Assembly (NCBI RefSeq): GCF_023821985.2
Contig: NZ_CP098805.1
Span: 1,426,001-1,490,000, forward strand
DNA length: 64,000 nucleotides
Direction of reading: 5' to 3'
Source: Dyadobacter chenhuakuii
GTDB taxonomy: Bacteria > Bacteroidota > Bacteroidia > Cytophagales > Spirosomataceae
A program made the position numbers and the translations under genes. Positions 8,452 through 17,170 of the stretch are shown here, one piece after another (within the stretch, counting starts at the first letter, position 1; each line of letters starts with the position of its first letter). Below the pieces are notes generated by a model. It did not search any database. It was not told where the DNA came from and saw only the letters and a list, made by a program, of their open reading frames with translations.

Positions 8452-9204
8452 TTAGTCTGTCAGCTCGGCGACAAGCTCTTTTAGTTTCGCACCGTTACGG
8501 AGTGCATGACCGCCGACGTCGTTATTAAAAAAGGCCCAAACCTCGTGGCCCTGCTTAATCCACTCGCCGAATTTCAGTGCATATTCTTGCAAGGTCTCAT
8601 CGGAATAAGCAGAGCTATATAGCGATTCCGGGCCGTGAAAGCGGATAAAGATGTCTTTGGCAGTGATTTCTTCATAATAAGGAAACTTCTCCGATTGCGC
8701 GAAAACGAGGGTTACCTTATGTTTTTTCATCAGTTTGAGGCTTTCGTCGGAGAACCAGGATTCATCCCTTACCTCCATGGCAAAGCGGTATTCACTGTAA
8801 TTGCTTTGAAGTAATTCATAAAATGGCCTGACAACCACGTCGTTAAACTTTACATTATCAGGCATTTGGATCAGCACAGGGCCCAGGTGTTGTTTGACGG
8901 GTTCAAAAATGTTGAAAAAGCGCTGTAAGGGTTCTTCCGGGTCATGGAGCTTCTTCATATGACTCAGATAACGGCTCATTTTAGGACAAAACAGAAAATC
9001 TTCAGGCACCATCGTGATCCATTTCAGGACTGTTTCCTGGGTGGGCAGTTTGTAAAAGCTACCATTCAGCTCGGAAACTGAAAAGTGGTTTGCGTAGAAA
9101 GAAATGTAATCGCTCGGCTTCATTTCATTTGGATAAAAGATCCCTTTCCAATGCTTATAGCTCCACCCGGAAGTCCCAATATGTATGCGATCCGTTGCTT
9201 TCAT
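8452..9204 (-). CDS. DUF72 (YecE-like) family protein
   Basis: 250 residues from the ATG at 9204. The frame extends to 9300 but the conserved start is MKATDRIHIGTSGWSYKHWKG, with the GTSGW family hallmark. Further hallmarks are LNGSFYKLP, FLFCPKMSRYLSH, GPVLIQMPDN, FAMEVRDESW and WAFFNNDVGGHA, all typical of the TIM-barrel DUF72 family. The biochemical function is unknown. DUF72 genes recur beside DNA-repair genes, and here it directly precedes ligD, so a repair link is plausible but unproven. Confidence 0.92.
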   Translation of the reverse strand: MKATDRIHIGTSGWSYKHWKGIFYPNEMKPSDYISFYANHFSVSELNGSFYKLPTQETVLKWITMVPEDFLFCPKMSRYLSHMKKLHDPEEPLQRFFNIFEPVKQHLGPVLIQMPDNVKFNDVVVRPFYELLQSNYSEYRFAMEVRDESWFSDESLKLMKKHKVTLVFAQSEKFPYYEEITAKDIFIRFHGPESLYSSAYSDETLQEYALKFGEWIKQGHEVWAFFNNDVGGHALRNGAKLKELVAELTD

Positions 9205-9308
9205 AACGTGATGATGTGGGAACGATTGAATAAAATAATCATACCGACTTGACCCTGAGCGCTGGCAGGAATGGTTTTTTCGTTGTTGGTTGCTTACCAA
9301 ATCAATTT

Positions 9309-9671
9309 ATGATGAGCGTTATTGATATTCTGGGCGAACAGGAGGAAACATTGGGAACTGCGGAAGACCTTCGTGAAGAGATCATTGTCGAAAGTTTGCA
9401 AGAGGAGCTTTCAGGGAGTTTGGTTAAAATAGAATTTGAAACTTCCATGGGACTGTGCAGGGGTTATTACCATTCCGGTGAGTTGGGCCATGAGGAAGTA
9501 AATATGGAAGAAGCGTCAATGGAGATTCTGAAAGCGTTATTCCCCGCTTGCAATGGTGTTTTTGTGCATCAGGCAAACCGCGATTGGGTTGAGATCAGTC
9601 TTGCTGAGCATATAAGCGGGTTTCCTGAATACAAACTTTATAACCGCGTTGTTTCAGGAGGGGCCGCATAG
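9309..9671 (+). CDS. Conserved-looking hypothetical protein
   Basis: 120 residues from the ATG at 9309 (a second ATG follows at once). It is acidic, cytosolic, and without signal peptide or membrane segment. It has an alternating strand/helix pattern (VKIEFETSMGLCRGYYHSGE, then a helix with EEASMEILKALFPAC) and a C-terminal HISGFPEYKLYNRVV. I do not recognise the family. It is divergent from the DUF72-ligD operon, whose upstream region it shares. Confidence 0.6.
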   Translation: MMSVIDILGEQEETLGTAEDLREEIIVESLQEELSGSLVKIEFETSMGLCRGYYHSGELGHEEVNMEEASMEILKALFPACNGVFVHQANRDWVEISLAEHISGFPEYKLYNRVVSGGAA

Positions 9672-9769
9672 CTTCACAGCCGAATTCGGCAGGTTTGCGT
9701 AAAAAAATGTCCGTCAAATCCTCAATTATTTCGAAATTGGGACATTGAGTTACGCCAAGCCGTTATTTT

Positions 9770-11170
9770 ATGAAGGATATCACCGTTGGAGATCTGAAAG
9801 CCATCAAGGTTTTTCAGGATGTGCCTGACGATCAGCTGCAATGGATGATCGACAGAAGCAAGCATTACGAATTGCCGGAAGGCGAATTTATGACCTCGCC
9901 AGGCGAACCGCTGACCGGCACCCATGTAATTTTTTCCGGCCGGATTGAGTTATACCGCATTCAAAACAATGCAAAACTCTTCATTGCAGAGCTGCTTCCC
10001 GGCACTATAACCGGGTCCCTTCCGTTTTCGAGAGGAAAAGTAGGCGTGGCTTATGGGCAATGTACAGAATTGACGCAGATCATGACATTCCCGGTTGAGC
10101 TGATGCGCGAATTGATCATTTCGCATTATGAGCTTACCCAGGCGCTGGTGATCGTAATGACGTCACGCGTGCGCGAATTCACGGAGTTGGAGCAGCAGAA
10201 TGAGAAAATGATGGCGCTTGGGAAATTGTCAGCTGGCCTCGCCCATGAGCTTAATAATCCCGCTGCAGCGATTGTAAGAGGTTCTGTTTCTTTGAAAAAA
10301 CACCTTTTGTTGCAGCCGGGAGCATTCAAAAAGCTGATCTCTATCCACCTTTCTCCCGAAGAAATAGAGCTCATCAATGAGAAAATGCTTCAAATCATGG
10401 CGACGAAGGACAGGCCGGTGATGAGCATGATGCAGCGTTCCGAGCGTGAGGACCAGATCCTCGATTGGCTTGACATGAACAGCATTGGGGAATGCGACGA
10501 TATTGCCGAAAATATTGTAGAATTTGGCATCACCGAGGATGATCTGGAAGAGCTCAAAAGCAAAATCAACAAAGATGATTTTTCCCCGATCCTGCTTTGG
10601 ATCAACAACAACCTGACCACCGAGCGGATGGTAGCCGACATTCAGGAAGCCTCCAAAAGGATCGCTGATCTGGTGGGATCGGTGAAGACATTCACGCACA
10701 TGGACAGGGGCGGGGAAAAAGAAGTGATAGACATTCACGTCGGCATCAAAAATACGCTCACGATGCTGAATTATAAATTGAAAAAAGCTAATATTAAAGT
10801 TACAGAAGAGTTTGATCTCAGCCTGCCGCATGTTAAGGTGATGGTAGGCGAGCTTAATCAGGTCTGGACGAACCTGATTGACAATGCAATAGATGCGCTG
10901 GAAAACCAGCCTAATCCCGAATTGCGGATCATTACACACCGCGATAAGGAGTTTGTAAAAGTCTCCATTTGTGACAATGGTCCCGGCGTTCCGGCTGAGA
11001 TCAAGAACAAAATCTTCGATCCGTTTTTTACAACAAAGTCTGTTGGAAAAGGGACGGGATTGGGGCTGGACGTGGTCATCCGCATTATAAAGCAGCACCA
11101 CGGCTCGGTAACATTGCACAGTGCGCCGGGTAAGACGGAATTTTTAGTTTGTTTTCCTATCAATAATTAA
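9770..11170 (+). CDS. Cyclic-nucleotide-binding-domain sensor histidine kinase
   Basis: 466 residues. A CAP/CRP-type beta-barrel occupies about 5-125 (VFQDVPDDQLQWMIDRS, a GEPLTGTHVIFSGRIELYR core). It is followed by a HisKA helix with H159 in AGLAHELNNPAAAI, a long helical insertion (about 180-290), and a HATPase_c domain with N-box NQVWTNLIDNAIDAL, DNGPGVP and GKGTGLGL. No membrane segment is present, so it senses a cytosolic ligand. Whether a cyclic nucleotide binds is not shown by sequence. It starts the three-gene module with the response regulator-reductase fusion 36 bases downstream, which is its likely phosphorylation target. Confidence 0.92.
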   Translation: MKDITVGDLKAIKVFQDVPDDQLQWMIDRSKHYELPEGEFMTSPGEPLTGTHVIFSGRIELYRIQNNAKLFIAELLPGTITGSLPFSRGKVGVAYGQCTELTQIMTFPVELMRELIISHYELTQALVIVMTSRVREFTELEQQNEKMMALGKLSAGLAHELNNPAAAIVRGSVSLKKHLLLQPGAFKKLISIHLSPEEIELINEKMLQIMATKDRPVMSMMQRSEREDQILDWLDMNSIGECDDIAENIVEFGITEDDLEELKSKINKDDFSPILLWINNNLTTERMVADIQEASKRIADLVGSVKTFTHMDRGGEKEVIDIHVGIKNTLTMLNYKLKKANIKVTEEFDLSLPHVKVMVGELNQVWTNLIDNAIDALENQPNPELRIITHRDKEFVKVSICDNGPGVPAEIKNKIFDPFFTTKSVGKGTGLGLDVVIRIIKQHHGSVTLHSAPGKTEFLVCFPINN

Positions 11171-11206
11171 TTTAGATTTCTTTTTACCCTTTAACAGCAG
11201 TCTACT

Positions 11207-12868
11207 ATGGGTTTGCCCATTATATTTTCAATTGACGACGATCCACAGGTTTTGCGGGCCATCAGCCGCGACCTGAAAGCCCAATATAGGGACAAATACC
11301 GCGTACTGAGCACTTCTTCCGTTAGCGAAGCCATGGAAAGCCTGGTCGAACTTCAAAATAAAGGCGAAGAAGTGGCCATATTTGTTTCCGATCAGCGCAT
11401 GCCGGAGATGCAGGGCGTTGATTTCCTGGAAAAAGCAATGGCTATTTTTCCGTTCGCCAAAAGGGTTTTACTCACCGCTTACTCAGATACAGATGCGGCC
11501 ATTAAGGCGATCAATGATGTACAGCTGGATTATTACCTGATGAAACCCTGGGATCCGCCCGAAGAAAAGCTGTATCCCGCCATCGACGAATTACTGCACG
11601 ACTGGCAGGCTAATTACCGTCCTGACTTTACGGGCATTAAAGTGATAGGTTATCAGTTTTCTCCTAAGTCACATGAAATCAAGGACTTTCTTGCAGGTAA
11701 TCTTGTTCCGTATCAATGGATGGATGCCAGTTCGAGTGATATAGGCAAGCAGATCATCAAAACCAACGGACTTTGCCCGACGGACTTTCCAACAGTAATT
11801 TTCGAAGACGGGACACTTCTGAGAACGCCGTCTTTGCTGGATGTTGCTTCGCATATCGGATTGAATGCAAAGGTGAAGCTGCAAGTTTATGATGTGGTCA
11901 TTATCGGTGCGGGCCCGGCAGGGTTGGCGGCATCCGTATACGGCGCATCGGAAGGTTTAAGTACTTTATTGATCGAGCGCAAAGCGCCTGGTGGCCAGGC
12001 TGGTACAAGTTCAAGGATTGAAAATTACCTTGGTTTTCCAGCAGGTTTGAGCGGGTCAGAATTGACCAGGAGGGCCATTACGCAAGCCACACGTTTTGGA
12101 ACAGAATTCCTTTCGCCACAGTCGGTGAAGGAGATCAAATTGAAGGATCAGTACAAAACCATTGTGCTGGAAGACGATACGGAAATCAATGCGAGAGCGG
12201 TCGTAATAACAACCGGCGTTGACTATCGCAAGCTGGAAACCAAAGGAATAGCGGAGTTTACGGGCAAAGGCATTTACTATGGCGCTGCCAGCACAGAAGC
12301 CAGTTCCTGCGGTAATAAGGATGTTTACGTCCTTGGCGGAGGTAACTCGGCGGGCCAGGCAGCCATGTATTTATCCAAATTCGCCAAAAACGTTTACATT
12401 ATCGTCCGTAAGAACGATCTCACTTCTTCAATGTCGTCCTATCTTATCGACCAGATCAAAAACACAGATAATGTCTCGATCCTGGGTTGTACGGAAATTG
12501 TGGAAGCAAAAGGGGACGAGCATTTGGAGGCTTTAAGATTGGTTGACCTCAATTCCTCGGAAGAGCGTGAGGTTCCGGCCGATGCGCTGTTCATCTTCAT
12601 CGGGGCCAGACCTTATACGGATTGGGTTGGTTTACAGATCATTAAAAACAACAAAGGATTTATAGAGACCGGCCGCGATATGAAGAGTCACGAGAATTTC
12701 AAGCAGGTCTGGAAAATGCAGCGTGACCCTTATTTGCTCGAAACCAGCTCGCCCGGCATTTTTGCCGCAGGCGACGTACGTGCCGGTGCCATGAACCGTG
12801 TCACTTCGGCAGTCGGAGAAGGTTCTATGTCGATTAGTTTTGTTCACCAATATTTAAGTGAAGTATAA
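11207..12868 (+). CDS. Response regulator fused to glutaredoxin-like and thioredoxin-reductase-like domains
   Basis: 553 residues. The receiver domain spans 1-135: acidic pocket D10-D12, phosphoacceptor D62 in FVSDQRMP, T90, K113. Residues about 142-218 look like a glutaredoxin/thioredoxin fold (VIGYQFSPKSHEIKDFL, FPTVIFEDGTLL), but the usual CxxC position reads SPKS. Residues about 227-550 form a thioredoxin-reductase-type flavoprotein with FAD-binding GAGPAGLAA (234-242), NAD(P)-binding GGGNSAGQAA (377-386) and AAGDVR near the end. The reductase CxxC is absent: the region reads ASTEASSCG, leaving one cysteine, C368. The family is known as fused response regulator/thioredoxin-disulfide reductase; its reaction is unclear. 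It follows the kinase gene and overlaps the zinc-finger gene by one base. Confidence 0.93.
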   Translation: MGLPIIFSIDDDPQVLRAISRDLKAQYRDKYRVLSTSSVSEAMESLVELQNKGEEVAIFVSDQRMPEMQGVDFLEKAMAIFPFAKRVLLTAYSDTDAAIKAINDVQLDYYLMKPWDPPEEKLYPAIDELLHDWQANYRPDFTGIKVIGYQFSPKSHEIKDFLAGNLVPYQWMDASSSDIGKQIIKTNGLCPTDFPTVIFEDGTLLRTPSLLDVASHIGLNAKVKLQVYDVVIIGAGPAGLAASVYGASEGLSTLLIERKAPGGQAGTSSRIENYLGFPAGLSGSELTRRAITQATRFGTEFLSPQSVKEIKLKDQYKTIVLEDDTEINARAVVITTGVDYRKLETKGIAEFTGKGIYYGAASTEASSCGNKDVYVLGGGNSAGQAAMYLSKFAKNVYIIVRKNDLTSSMSSYLIDQIKNTDNVSILGCTEIVEAKGDEHLEALRLVDLNSSEEREVPADALFIFIGARPYTDWVGLQIIKNNKGFIETGRDMKSHENFKQVWKMQRDPYLLETSSPGIFAAGDVRAGAMNRVTSAVGEGSMSISFVHQYLSEV

Positions 12869-13137
12869 TGGATCAGGTTTGTCAACACATTAAGGAAATC
12901 ACCGAAATCAAAAAAGAGGCTGCTCACGTATGCGAGGAATGCGTGAAAGTGGACGGCAGATGGCTGCACCTGCGGACCTGCCAGACCTGCGGCGCAACAT
13001 TATGCTGTGACAGCTCGCCGGCCAAACACATGACGCAGCATTATCACCAAACCGGCCACCCAGTTGCCAGCTCGGCGGAGCCCGGCGAACAATGGCTTTG
13101 GTGTTACAAGGATGAATCATTTGTCGAATACAATTAA
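12868..13137 (+). CDS. UBP-type zinc finger protein
   Basis: 89 residues consisting of a single ZnF-UBP domain: CxH at the start, then CEEC, CQTC, CC, and a His cluster (KHMTQHYHQTGHP), ending with the family's EQWLWCYKDESF. In eukaryotes this fold binds the C-terminus of ubiquitin; the bacterial partner is unknown. The stop of the upstream reductase fusion and this start overlap as TAATG, so translation is probably coupled and the two products are likely to work together. Confidence 0.92.
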   Translation: MDQVCQHIKEITEIKKEAAHVCEECVKVDGRWLHLRTCQTCGATLCCDSSPAKHMTQHYHQTGHPVASSAEPGEQWLWCYKDESFVEYN

Positions 13138-13175
13138 GCATTGAAATTTCGGGATTGAATTTTGTAACTTCGTTT

Positions 13176-14081
13176 ATGGAAAAACCGACTTCAATCCCGG
13201 AGTTTTATAAAGACACTTCACAGCTGATCCCGGAGCCAGTCCAGAAGGAGATAGGCCATTTTAACATTTTCCGGACGGAGGATCTTTTCAGGGATTCCAA
13301 GCCGAAAGCAGTTCCTTACAACCGGCGGGCTTACTATAAGATCAGCCTCATCCTGGGCAGGAACCGGGCTGAGTACGCGGATAAAGTTATTGATATTGAG
13401 CATAATGCATTATTTTTTGCTACGCCGCAAATTCCTTATAACTGGCAGCCCTTGGACGATAAGCAGTCCGGAATGTTCTGTATTTTCTCGGAAGATTTTC
13501 TTACCCAAAACAACAGCGGGATCTTGTTAAAGGATCTGCCTGTTTTCAAGCCGGGAAATGTTCCCATTTTCTTTCTCAATGATGAGCAGCTTGCGGACGT
13601 AAAGCACATTTTCAGTAAAATGTTCAAAGAGGTTTCTTCCGATTATGCATTCAAATATGATCTGCTGCGTAATTATGTGCTTGAACTGATCCATAGCGGG
13701 CAGAAGTTACAGCCGGCAACAGGTCTGTTTAATGAAACCAATGCGCATAAGCGCGTTTCTTCCCTTTTTATTGAGCTGCTCGAACGCCAGTTTCCTATCG
13801 AACCGCCGCACCAGAAACTCATGTTCCGTTCGGCAAAGGATTATGCGGATCAGCTGGCGATCCATGTCAATTATCTCAATAAGGTTTTAAAGCTGGTAAC
13901 GGGCAAAACCACGACGGAACTCATCATTGAGCGCATTATCAAAGAATCCAAGATCTTGCTGAAACACACAGACTGGAACATTTCCGAGATCGCGTACAGC
14001 CTCGGATTCGAGGAACCTTCACACTTTAACAACCTCTTCAAAAAACACACAACATTAAGTCCGCGTGCGTTTCGCATGTGA
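13176..14081 (+). CDS. AraC family transcriptional regulator
   Basis: 301 residues from ATG 13176; TTG at 13155 is a less likely start. The N-terminal part (about 1-170) is a cupin-like effector domain (an AYYKISLILG strand, then a FFATPQIPYNWQ segment). The C-terminal 100 residues carry two helix-turn-helix motifs: QLAIHVNYLNKVLKLVTGKT, then WNISEIAYSLGFEEPSHFNNLFKKHTTLSPRAFR, the AraC signature. It precedes a short-chain dehydrogenase gene on the same strand by 95 bases, a common regulator-target arrangement. The inducer is unknown. Confidence 0.93.
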   Translation: MEKPTSIPEFYKDTSQLIPEPVQKEIGHFNIFRTEDLFRDSKPKAVPYNRRAYYKISLILGRNRAEYADKVIDIEHNALFFATPQIPYNWQPLDDKQSGMFCIFSEDFLTQNNSGILLKDLPVFKPGNVPIFFLNDEQLADVKHIFSKMFKEVSSDYAFKYDLLRNYVLELIHSGQKLQPATGLFNETNAHKRVSSLFIELLERQFPIEPPHQKLMFRSAKDYADQLAIHVNYLNKVLKLVTGKTTTELIIERIIKESKILLKHTDWNISEIAYSLGFEEPSHFNNLFKKHTTLSPRAFRM

Positions 14082-14139
14082 GATTTGATTTTTGTAAGTT
14101 TTGATTTGAAACCGGCAAGCTTCCCTTTGCTGCATGGCA

Positions 14140-14147
14140 TAACTTTG
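14140..14147 (+). promoter_or_regulatory. Possible -7 box for the SDR gene
   Basis: TAACTTTG fits TAnnTTTG and would give a leader of roughly 24 bases before the ATG at 14177. It lies in the gap after the AraC gene. The upstream TTTG at 14126-14129 is too close for the usual 19-21 spacing. Confidence 0.35.
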
Positions 14148-14176
14148 TTCCATCAAAAAATCAAACTAACAAAAAG

Positions 14177-14941
14177 ATGGAACAAGGAAATAAAATAGCG
14201 CTGGTAACAGGCGCCAGCAGAGGATTGGGGAAAAATATGGCGCTCAATCTCGCTCAGCAAGGAACCGACATTATTGTCATATATCGCAGCAAGGAACAGG
14301 AAGCGATTGAAGTTGTGAAGACGATCGAAGCCATGGGCAGAAAAGCCGTCGCTATGCAGCTCGATACGGCGAACACAAAGCTTTTTGATACATTTTTTAC
14401 GGATCTTCAATCCGTTCTGGAAACTACCTGGAACCGGAAAACTTTTGATTTTCTGATCAATAATGCCGGCATTGATGCCAATTCTAAATTTACTGATACA
14501 ACAGAGGAGGATTTCGACGCTTTAATGAATGTGCATTTCAAAGGCGTTTACTTTCTGACCCAGAAAGCATTGCCTTACATTGCAGACAATGGCCGCATTA
14601 TCAACCTTTCCACTGGGCTAACCCGTTTTGCAACCCCGGGTTATGCAGCATATGCATCTATGAAAGGCGCTATTGAAGTGTTAACCAAATATTTGGCGAA
14701 AGAACTGGGACACAGAGGCATTACCGTGAATATCGTGGCACCCGGGATCATTCACACCGACTTCACTGAACGAGCATTCAAGGCGCACGAGGGATTGGAA
14801 GCGCAGATTAATTCCATCACTGCATTGGGCCGGGTAGGAGAGCCGCAGGACATTGGCGCGGTGGTTGCGTTCCTTTGCACCGAAGGCGCCCGCTGGATCA
14901 ATGCCCAGCGGATCGAGGCCTCGGGTGGGATGAACCTTTGA
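14177..14941 (+). CDS. Short-chain dehydrogenase/reductase (SDR) family oxidoreductase
   Basis: 254 residues. NAD(P)-binding TGASRGLGKN (11-20), NNAG (95-98), catalytic S145, Y159 and K163 (YASMK), and the C-terminal RVGEPQDIGAVVAFLCTEGARWINAQ region with the final GG motif define a classical SDR. After the second strand, IYRSKE favours NADPH over NADH, which is a weak indication. The substrate is unknown. The gene lies downstream of the AraC regulator, which probably controls it, and is convergent with yceI, with stop codons 2 bases apart. Confidence 0.93.
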   Translation: MEQGNKIALVTGASRGLGKNMALNLAQQGTDIIVIYRSKEQEAIEVVKTIEAMGRKAVAMQLDTANTKLFDTFFTDLQSVLETTWNRKTFDFLINNAGIDANSKFTDTTEEDFDALMNVHFKGVYFLTQKALPYIADNGRIINLSTGLTRFATPGYAAYASMKGAIEVLTKYLAKELGHRGITVNIVAPGIIHTDFTERAFKAHEGLEAQINSITALGRVGEPQDIGAVVAFLCTEGARWINAQRIEASGGMNL

Positions 14942-14943
14942 TG

Positions 14944-15564
14944 TTAAATCTTCTTACCGGCGAGTTTCAAATGCAGGTCAATATCGTTCTTGATGACTGC
15001 ATCGTCTGGCAAGGCAGGATCGGTGGCGTAAGTGATACCCCATTTGGTCCTGTCTATTTTTAATTTAGCTTCTACTTTGAGATTATCTCCGTTCAAGTCA
15101 ATTTTCGCAGGAAATGAGATGGAATGCGTGATTCCCAGCATCGTTAAATTTCCGGTCACCAGTTGATTCGCGCCTGCAATTACATTCTCACCACTTCCGT
15201 TGTAAGAGGCGACGCCTGTAATGTTGAACTTTACTTCCGGGTGAAGCGCCATGTTAAAGAAGTCCGGGCTTTGCAAATGGTGCACCAGCGCATGCTTCAA
15301 TTCCTCTGTCGGCAGGTTAAAGTTGACGATAGAGGCTATCGGAATGGTGAAAGAACCGCTCTTGACCTGTCCTTCACGAATGACCAGGCTTTCACTTTTG
15401 ATGGCAATGGAACCTTCATTGAAATACTCATTTCTGAGATATCCCTTCCATTCTGCAACGGAGACGGATTCATCGAGCTTGAAATTTGTTGATTGCACAT
15501 CGTGATCTGCGCAACCGAATGCAATTGAAATTGAGGCTAATAGACTACAAAGTTGCTTTTTCAT
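14944..15564 (-). CDS. YceI family lipoprotein
   Basis: 206 residues. MKKQLCSLLASISIAFGCAD is a lipoprotein signal with Cys in the lipobox position. The rest is a YceI lipocalin-like barrel with the family elements EWKGY, KSGSFTIPIASI, FNMALHPEVKFNITGV, GNLTMLGITHSISFPAKI and a closing DRTKWGITY...DIDLHLKLAGKKI. YceI proteins bind isoprenoid-like lipids in the periplasm; ligand and role here are unknown. It is divergent from the lone receiver gene. Confidence 0.93.
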   Translation of the reverse strand: MKKQLCSLLASISIAFGCADHDVQSTNFKLDESVSVAEWKGYLRNEYFNEGSIAIKSESLVIREGQVKSGSFTIPIASIVNFNLPTEELKHALVHHLQSPDFFNMALHPEVKFNITGVASYNGSGENVIAGANQLVTGNLTMLGITHSISFPAKIDLNGDNLKVEAKLKIDRTKWGITYATDPALPDDAVIKNDIDLHLKLAGKKI

Positions 15565-15758
15565 TGTTGTTTTTGTTTTGCTTGCTTGATCATGGCTTTG
15601 ATTTATGATGCAAAACTAAGACGTGCACGCACGGAAGCGCCTACGCAAAACGGAGTAAAACCTACGCAAGACGAATTATCCGTAATTGATCTTGGAATAG
15701 GTATTCGTTTGAATAAATGTGATATTTACAGGGAGGAACCAGAACTAAATCCCCTGTA

Positions 15759-16184
15759 ATGTCAGTAAAAGGGCCTATAATATTGATTGAAGACGATTCC
15801 GATGACCAGTTTCTGCTTAAAAGCATCGTGGAGGAATTGCAGATACCAAACCCGATTATTTTCTTTTCAAATGGTCTGGAAGCATTGCTTTTCCTGGAAA
15901 CGACCACAGAGCAGCCGTTCATCATTTTTTGTGATATTAACATGCCGGTTATGAACGGGCTGGAACTCCGCCAGCGTATTGAGCAGAATGAGTATTTAAA
16001 GAAAAAGTCGATCCCATTCGTGTTTTTGAGCACGGCCGACAATCCCCACATCATATCCGTTGCCTACGAGGCCACGATCCAGGGATTTTTCAAAAAAGAG
16101 AATAGTTTTGAAGATCTGAAAAAACGGATCAGGATCATTTTCGAATATTGGCAAAGCTGCCTGCACCCGAATAATTACGTATAG
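15759..16184 (+). CDS. Single-domain response regulator (CheY/Rcp1-like)
   Basis: 141 residues, only a receiver domain. The acidic pocket is E11-D12-D13, the phosphoacceptor D59 in FCDINMPVMNG, then T92 and K112/K113. There is no output domain. The YLKKKSIPFVFLST segment is typical of the Rcp1-like receivers common in Bacteroidota, often paired with PAS or phytochrome-type kinases. No kinase gene adjoins it. It is convergent with egtD, 26 bases away. Confidence 0.92.
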   Translation: MSVKGPIILIEDDSDDQFLLKSIVEELQIPNPIIFFSNGLEALLFLETTTEQPFIIFCDINMPVMNGLELRQRIEQNEYLKKKSIPFVFLSTADNPHIISVAYEATIQGFFKKENSFEDLKKRIRIIFEYWQSCLHPNNYV

Positions 16185-16210
16185 CGCAAGCAGCATTCAA
16201 TGCGAGGCGT

Positions 16211-17152
16211 CTATTTCACCCAAAGACTATCCGTGAAATAGTGTTTGCAATCCAGGAAGTGTTCGATCACTTTGAAGCCATTATTTTCTGCCGTTTCTTC
16301 GATTTCTTTTAATGTATATTTTTTAGACAATTCTGTACGGATCAGCTCGTTCTGCGCGAAGTCGTAGCATTTGTCGATGCGTTGCAAATGTATTTTCTGC
16401 GCCGCCAGACTTACCAGATAACTCCTCACTTCGCCGTTGATAGGGTTATAATGGGAATAGAAGTCAAATTGATTGGTTTTGATGTTCCCGCCCAGTTCGC
16501 GATTGATCCGCGTAAGGAGATTCATATTGAATGCTTTGGTAATTCCTTGCGGATCATCATAAGCGTTGCGGATTGTAGCCGGGTTTTTCTGTAAATCGAA
16601 GCCTGTCAGCAATTTGTCTCCTGGCTTCATGCTTTGCTTGAAGCTGGTGAGCAGATCGTTCACCTCATCTTTTTCATAATTCCCAATGTTGCCTCCCAGA
16701 AAAAGAAACAAGCTGGGCGTTTCGGAAGAAGCCAGCTCCTCAATCATTGAAAAGTAATTCCCGATCATCGGTTTGATCTGTAAATCAGGCAGATGGTTGA
16801 GCATATTAGCTTCGAGCTCTTCTATGGCTTTTGCGGAAATATCAATTGGCACATAAGAAAATTGCACCCCGTTCTCAACCAGCGTTTTAAGCAATTGGCG
16901 CGTCTTGATGCCATCACCAGCCCCGAACTCCACAATGTTAAAAGGCTGATCAAAGTTTAGCCGATCAAGGATCTGATTTCCCTGCAAAGACAGGATTTCG
17001 AATTCACAGGCCGTAGGGTAGTATTCAGGCATTTTCATGATATCCTGAAAGATGACGCTGCCTATATCATCATAAAAATATTTGGAAGAAATGTGCTTCA
17101 ATGGCGCCGAAAGGCCTTTGTGTATATCTTTTGCGAATGTATTGTCCGACAT
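16211..17152 (-). CDS. egtD: L-histidine N-alpha-methyltransferase (ergothioneine biosynthesis)
   Basis: 313 residues from ATG 17152 (a TTG at 17170 would add six residues). The EgtD pattern is complete: YFYDDIGSVIFQDI, YYPTACEFEIL, SAM-binding EFGAGDGIKTR (75-85), FLGGNIGNYE, the QGITKAFNMNLLTRINRELGG region, and a C-terminal YTLKEIEETAENNGFKV. The enzyme transfers three methyl groups to histidine to make hercynine. It is the last gene of the egt operon, 18 bases after egtB. No egtA or egtE is in the window, so the Cys-utilising form of the pathway or remote genes are implied. Confidence 0.95.
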   Translation of the reverse strand: MSDNTFAKDIHKGLSAPLKHISSKYFYDDIGSVIFQDIMKMPEYYPTACEFEILSLQGNQILDRLNFDQPFNIVEFGAGDGIKTRQLLKTLVENGVQFSYVPIDISAKAIEELEANMLNHLPDLQIKPMIGNYFSMIEELASSETPSLFLFLGGNIGNYEKDEVNDLLTSFKQSMKPGDKLLTGFDLQKNPATIRNAYDDPQGITKAFNMNLLTRINRELGGNIKTNQFDFYSHYNPINGEVRSYLVSLAAQKIHLQRIDKCYDFAQNELIRTELSKKYTLKEIEETAENNGFKVIEHFLDCKHYFTDSLWVK

Positions 17153-17170
17153 AATGTTGTGTTGATTCAA

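Noticed and set aside
15553-15759. Short plus-strand frame between yceI and the receiver gene
   Set aside because: It overlaps the divergent promoter region and the yceI start, with no recognisable domain.
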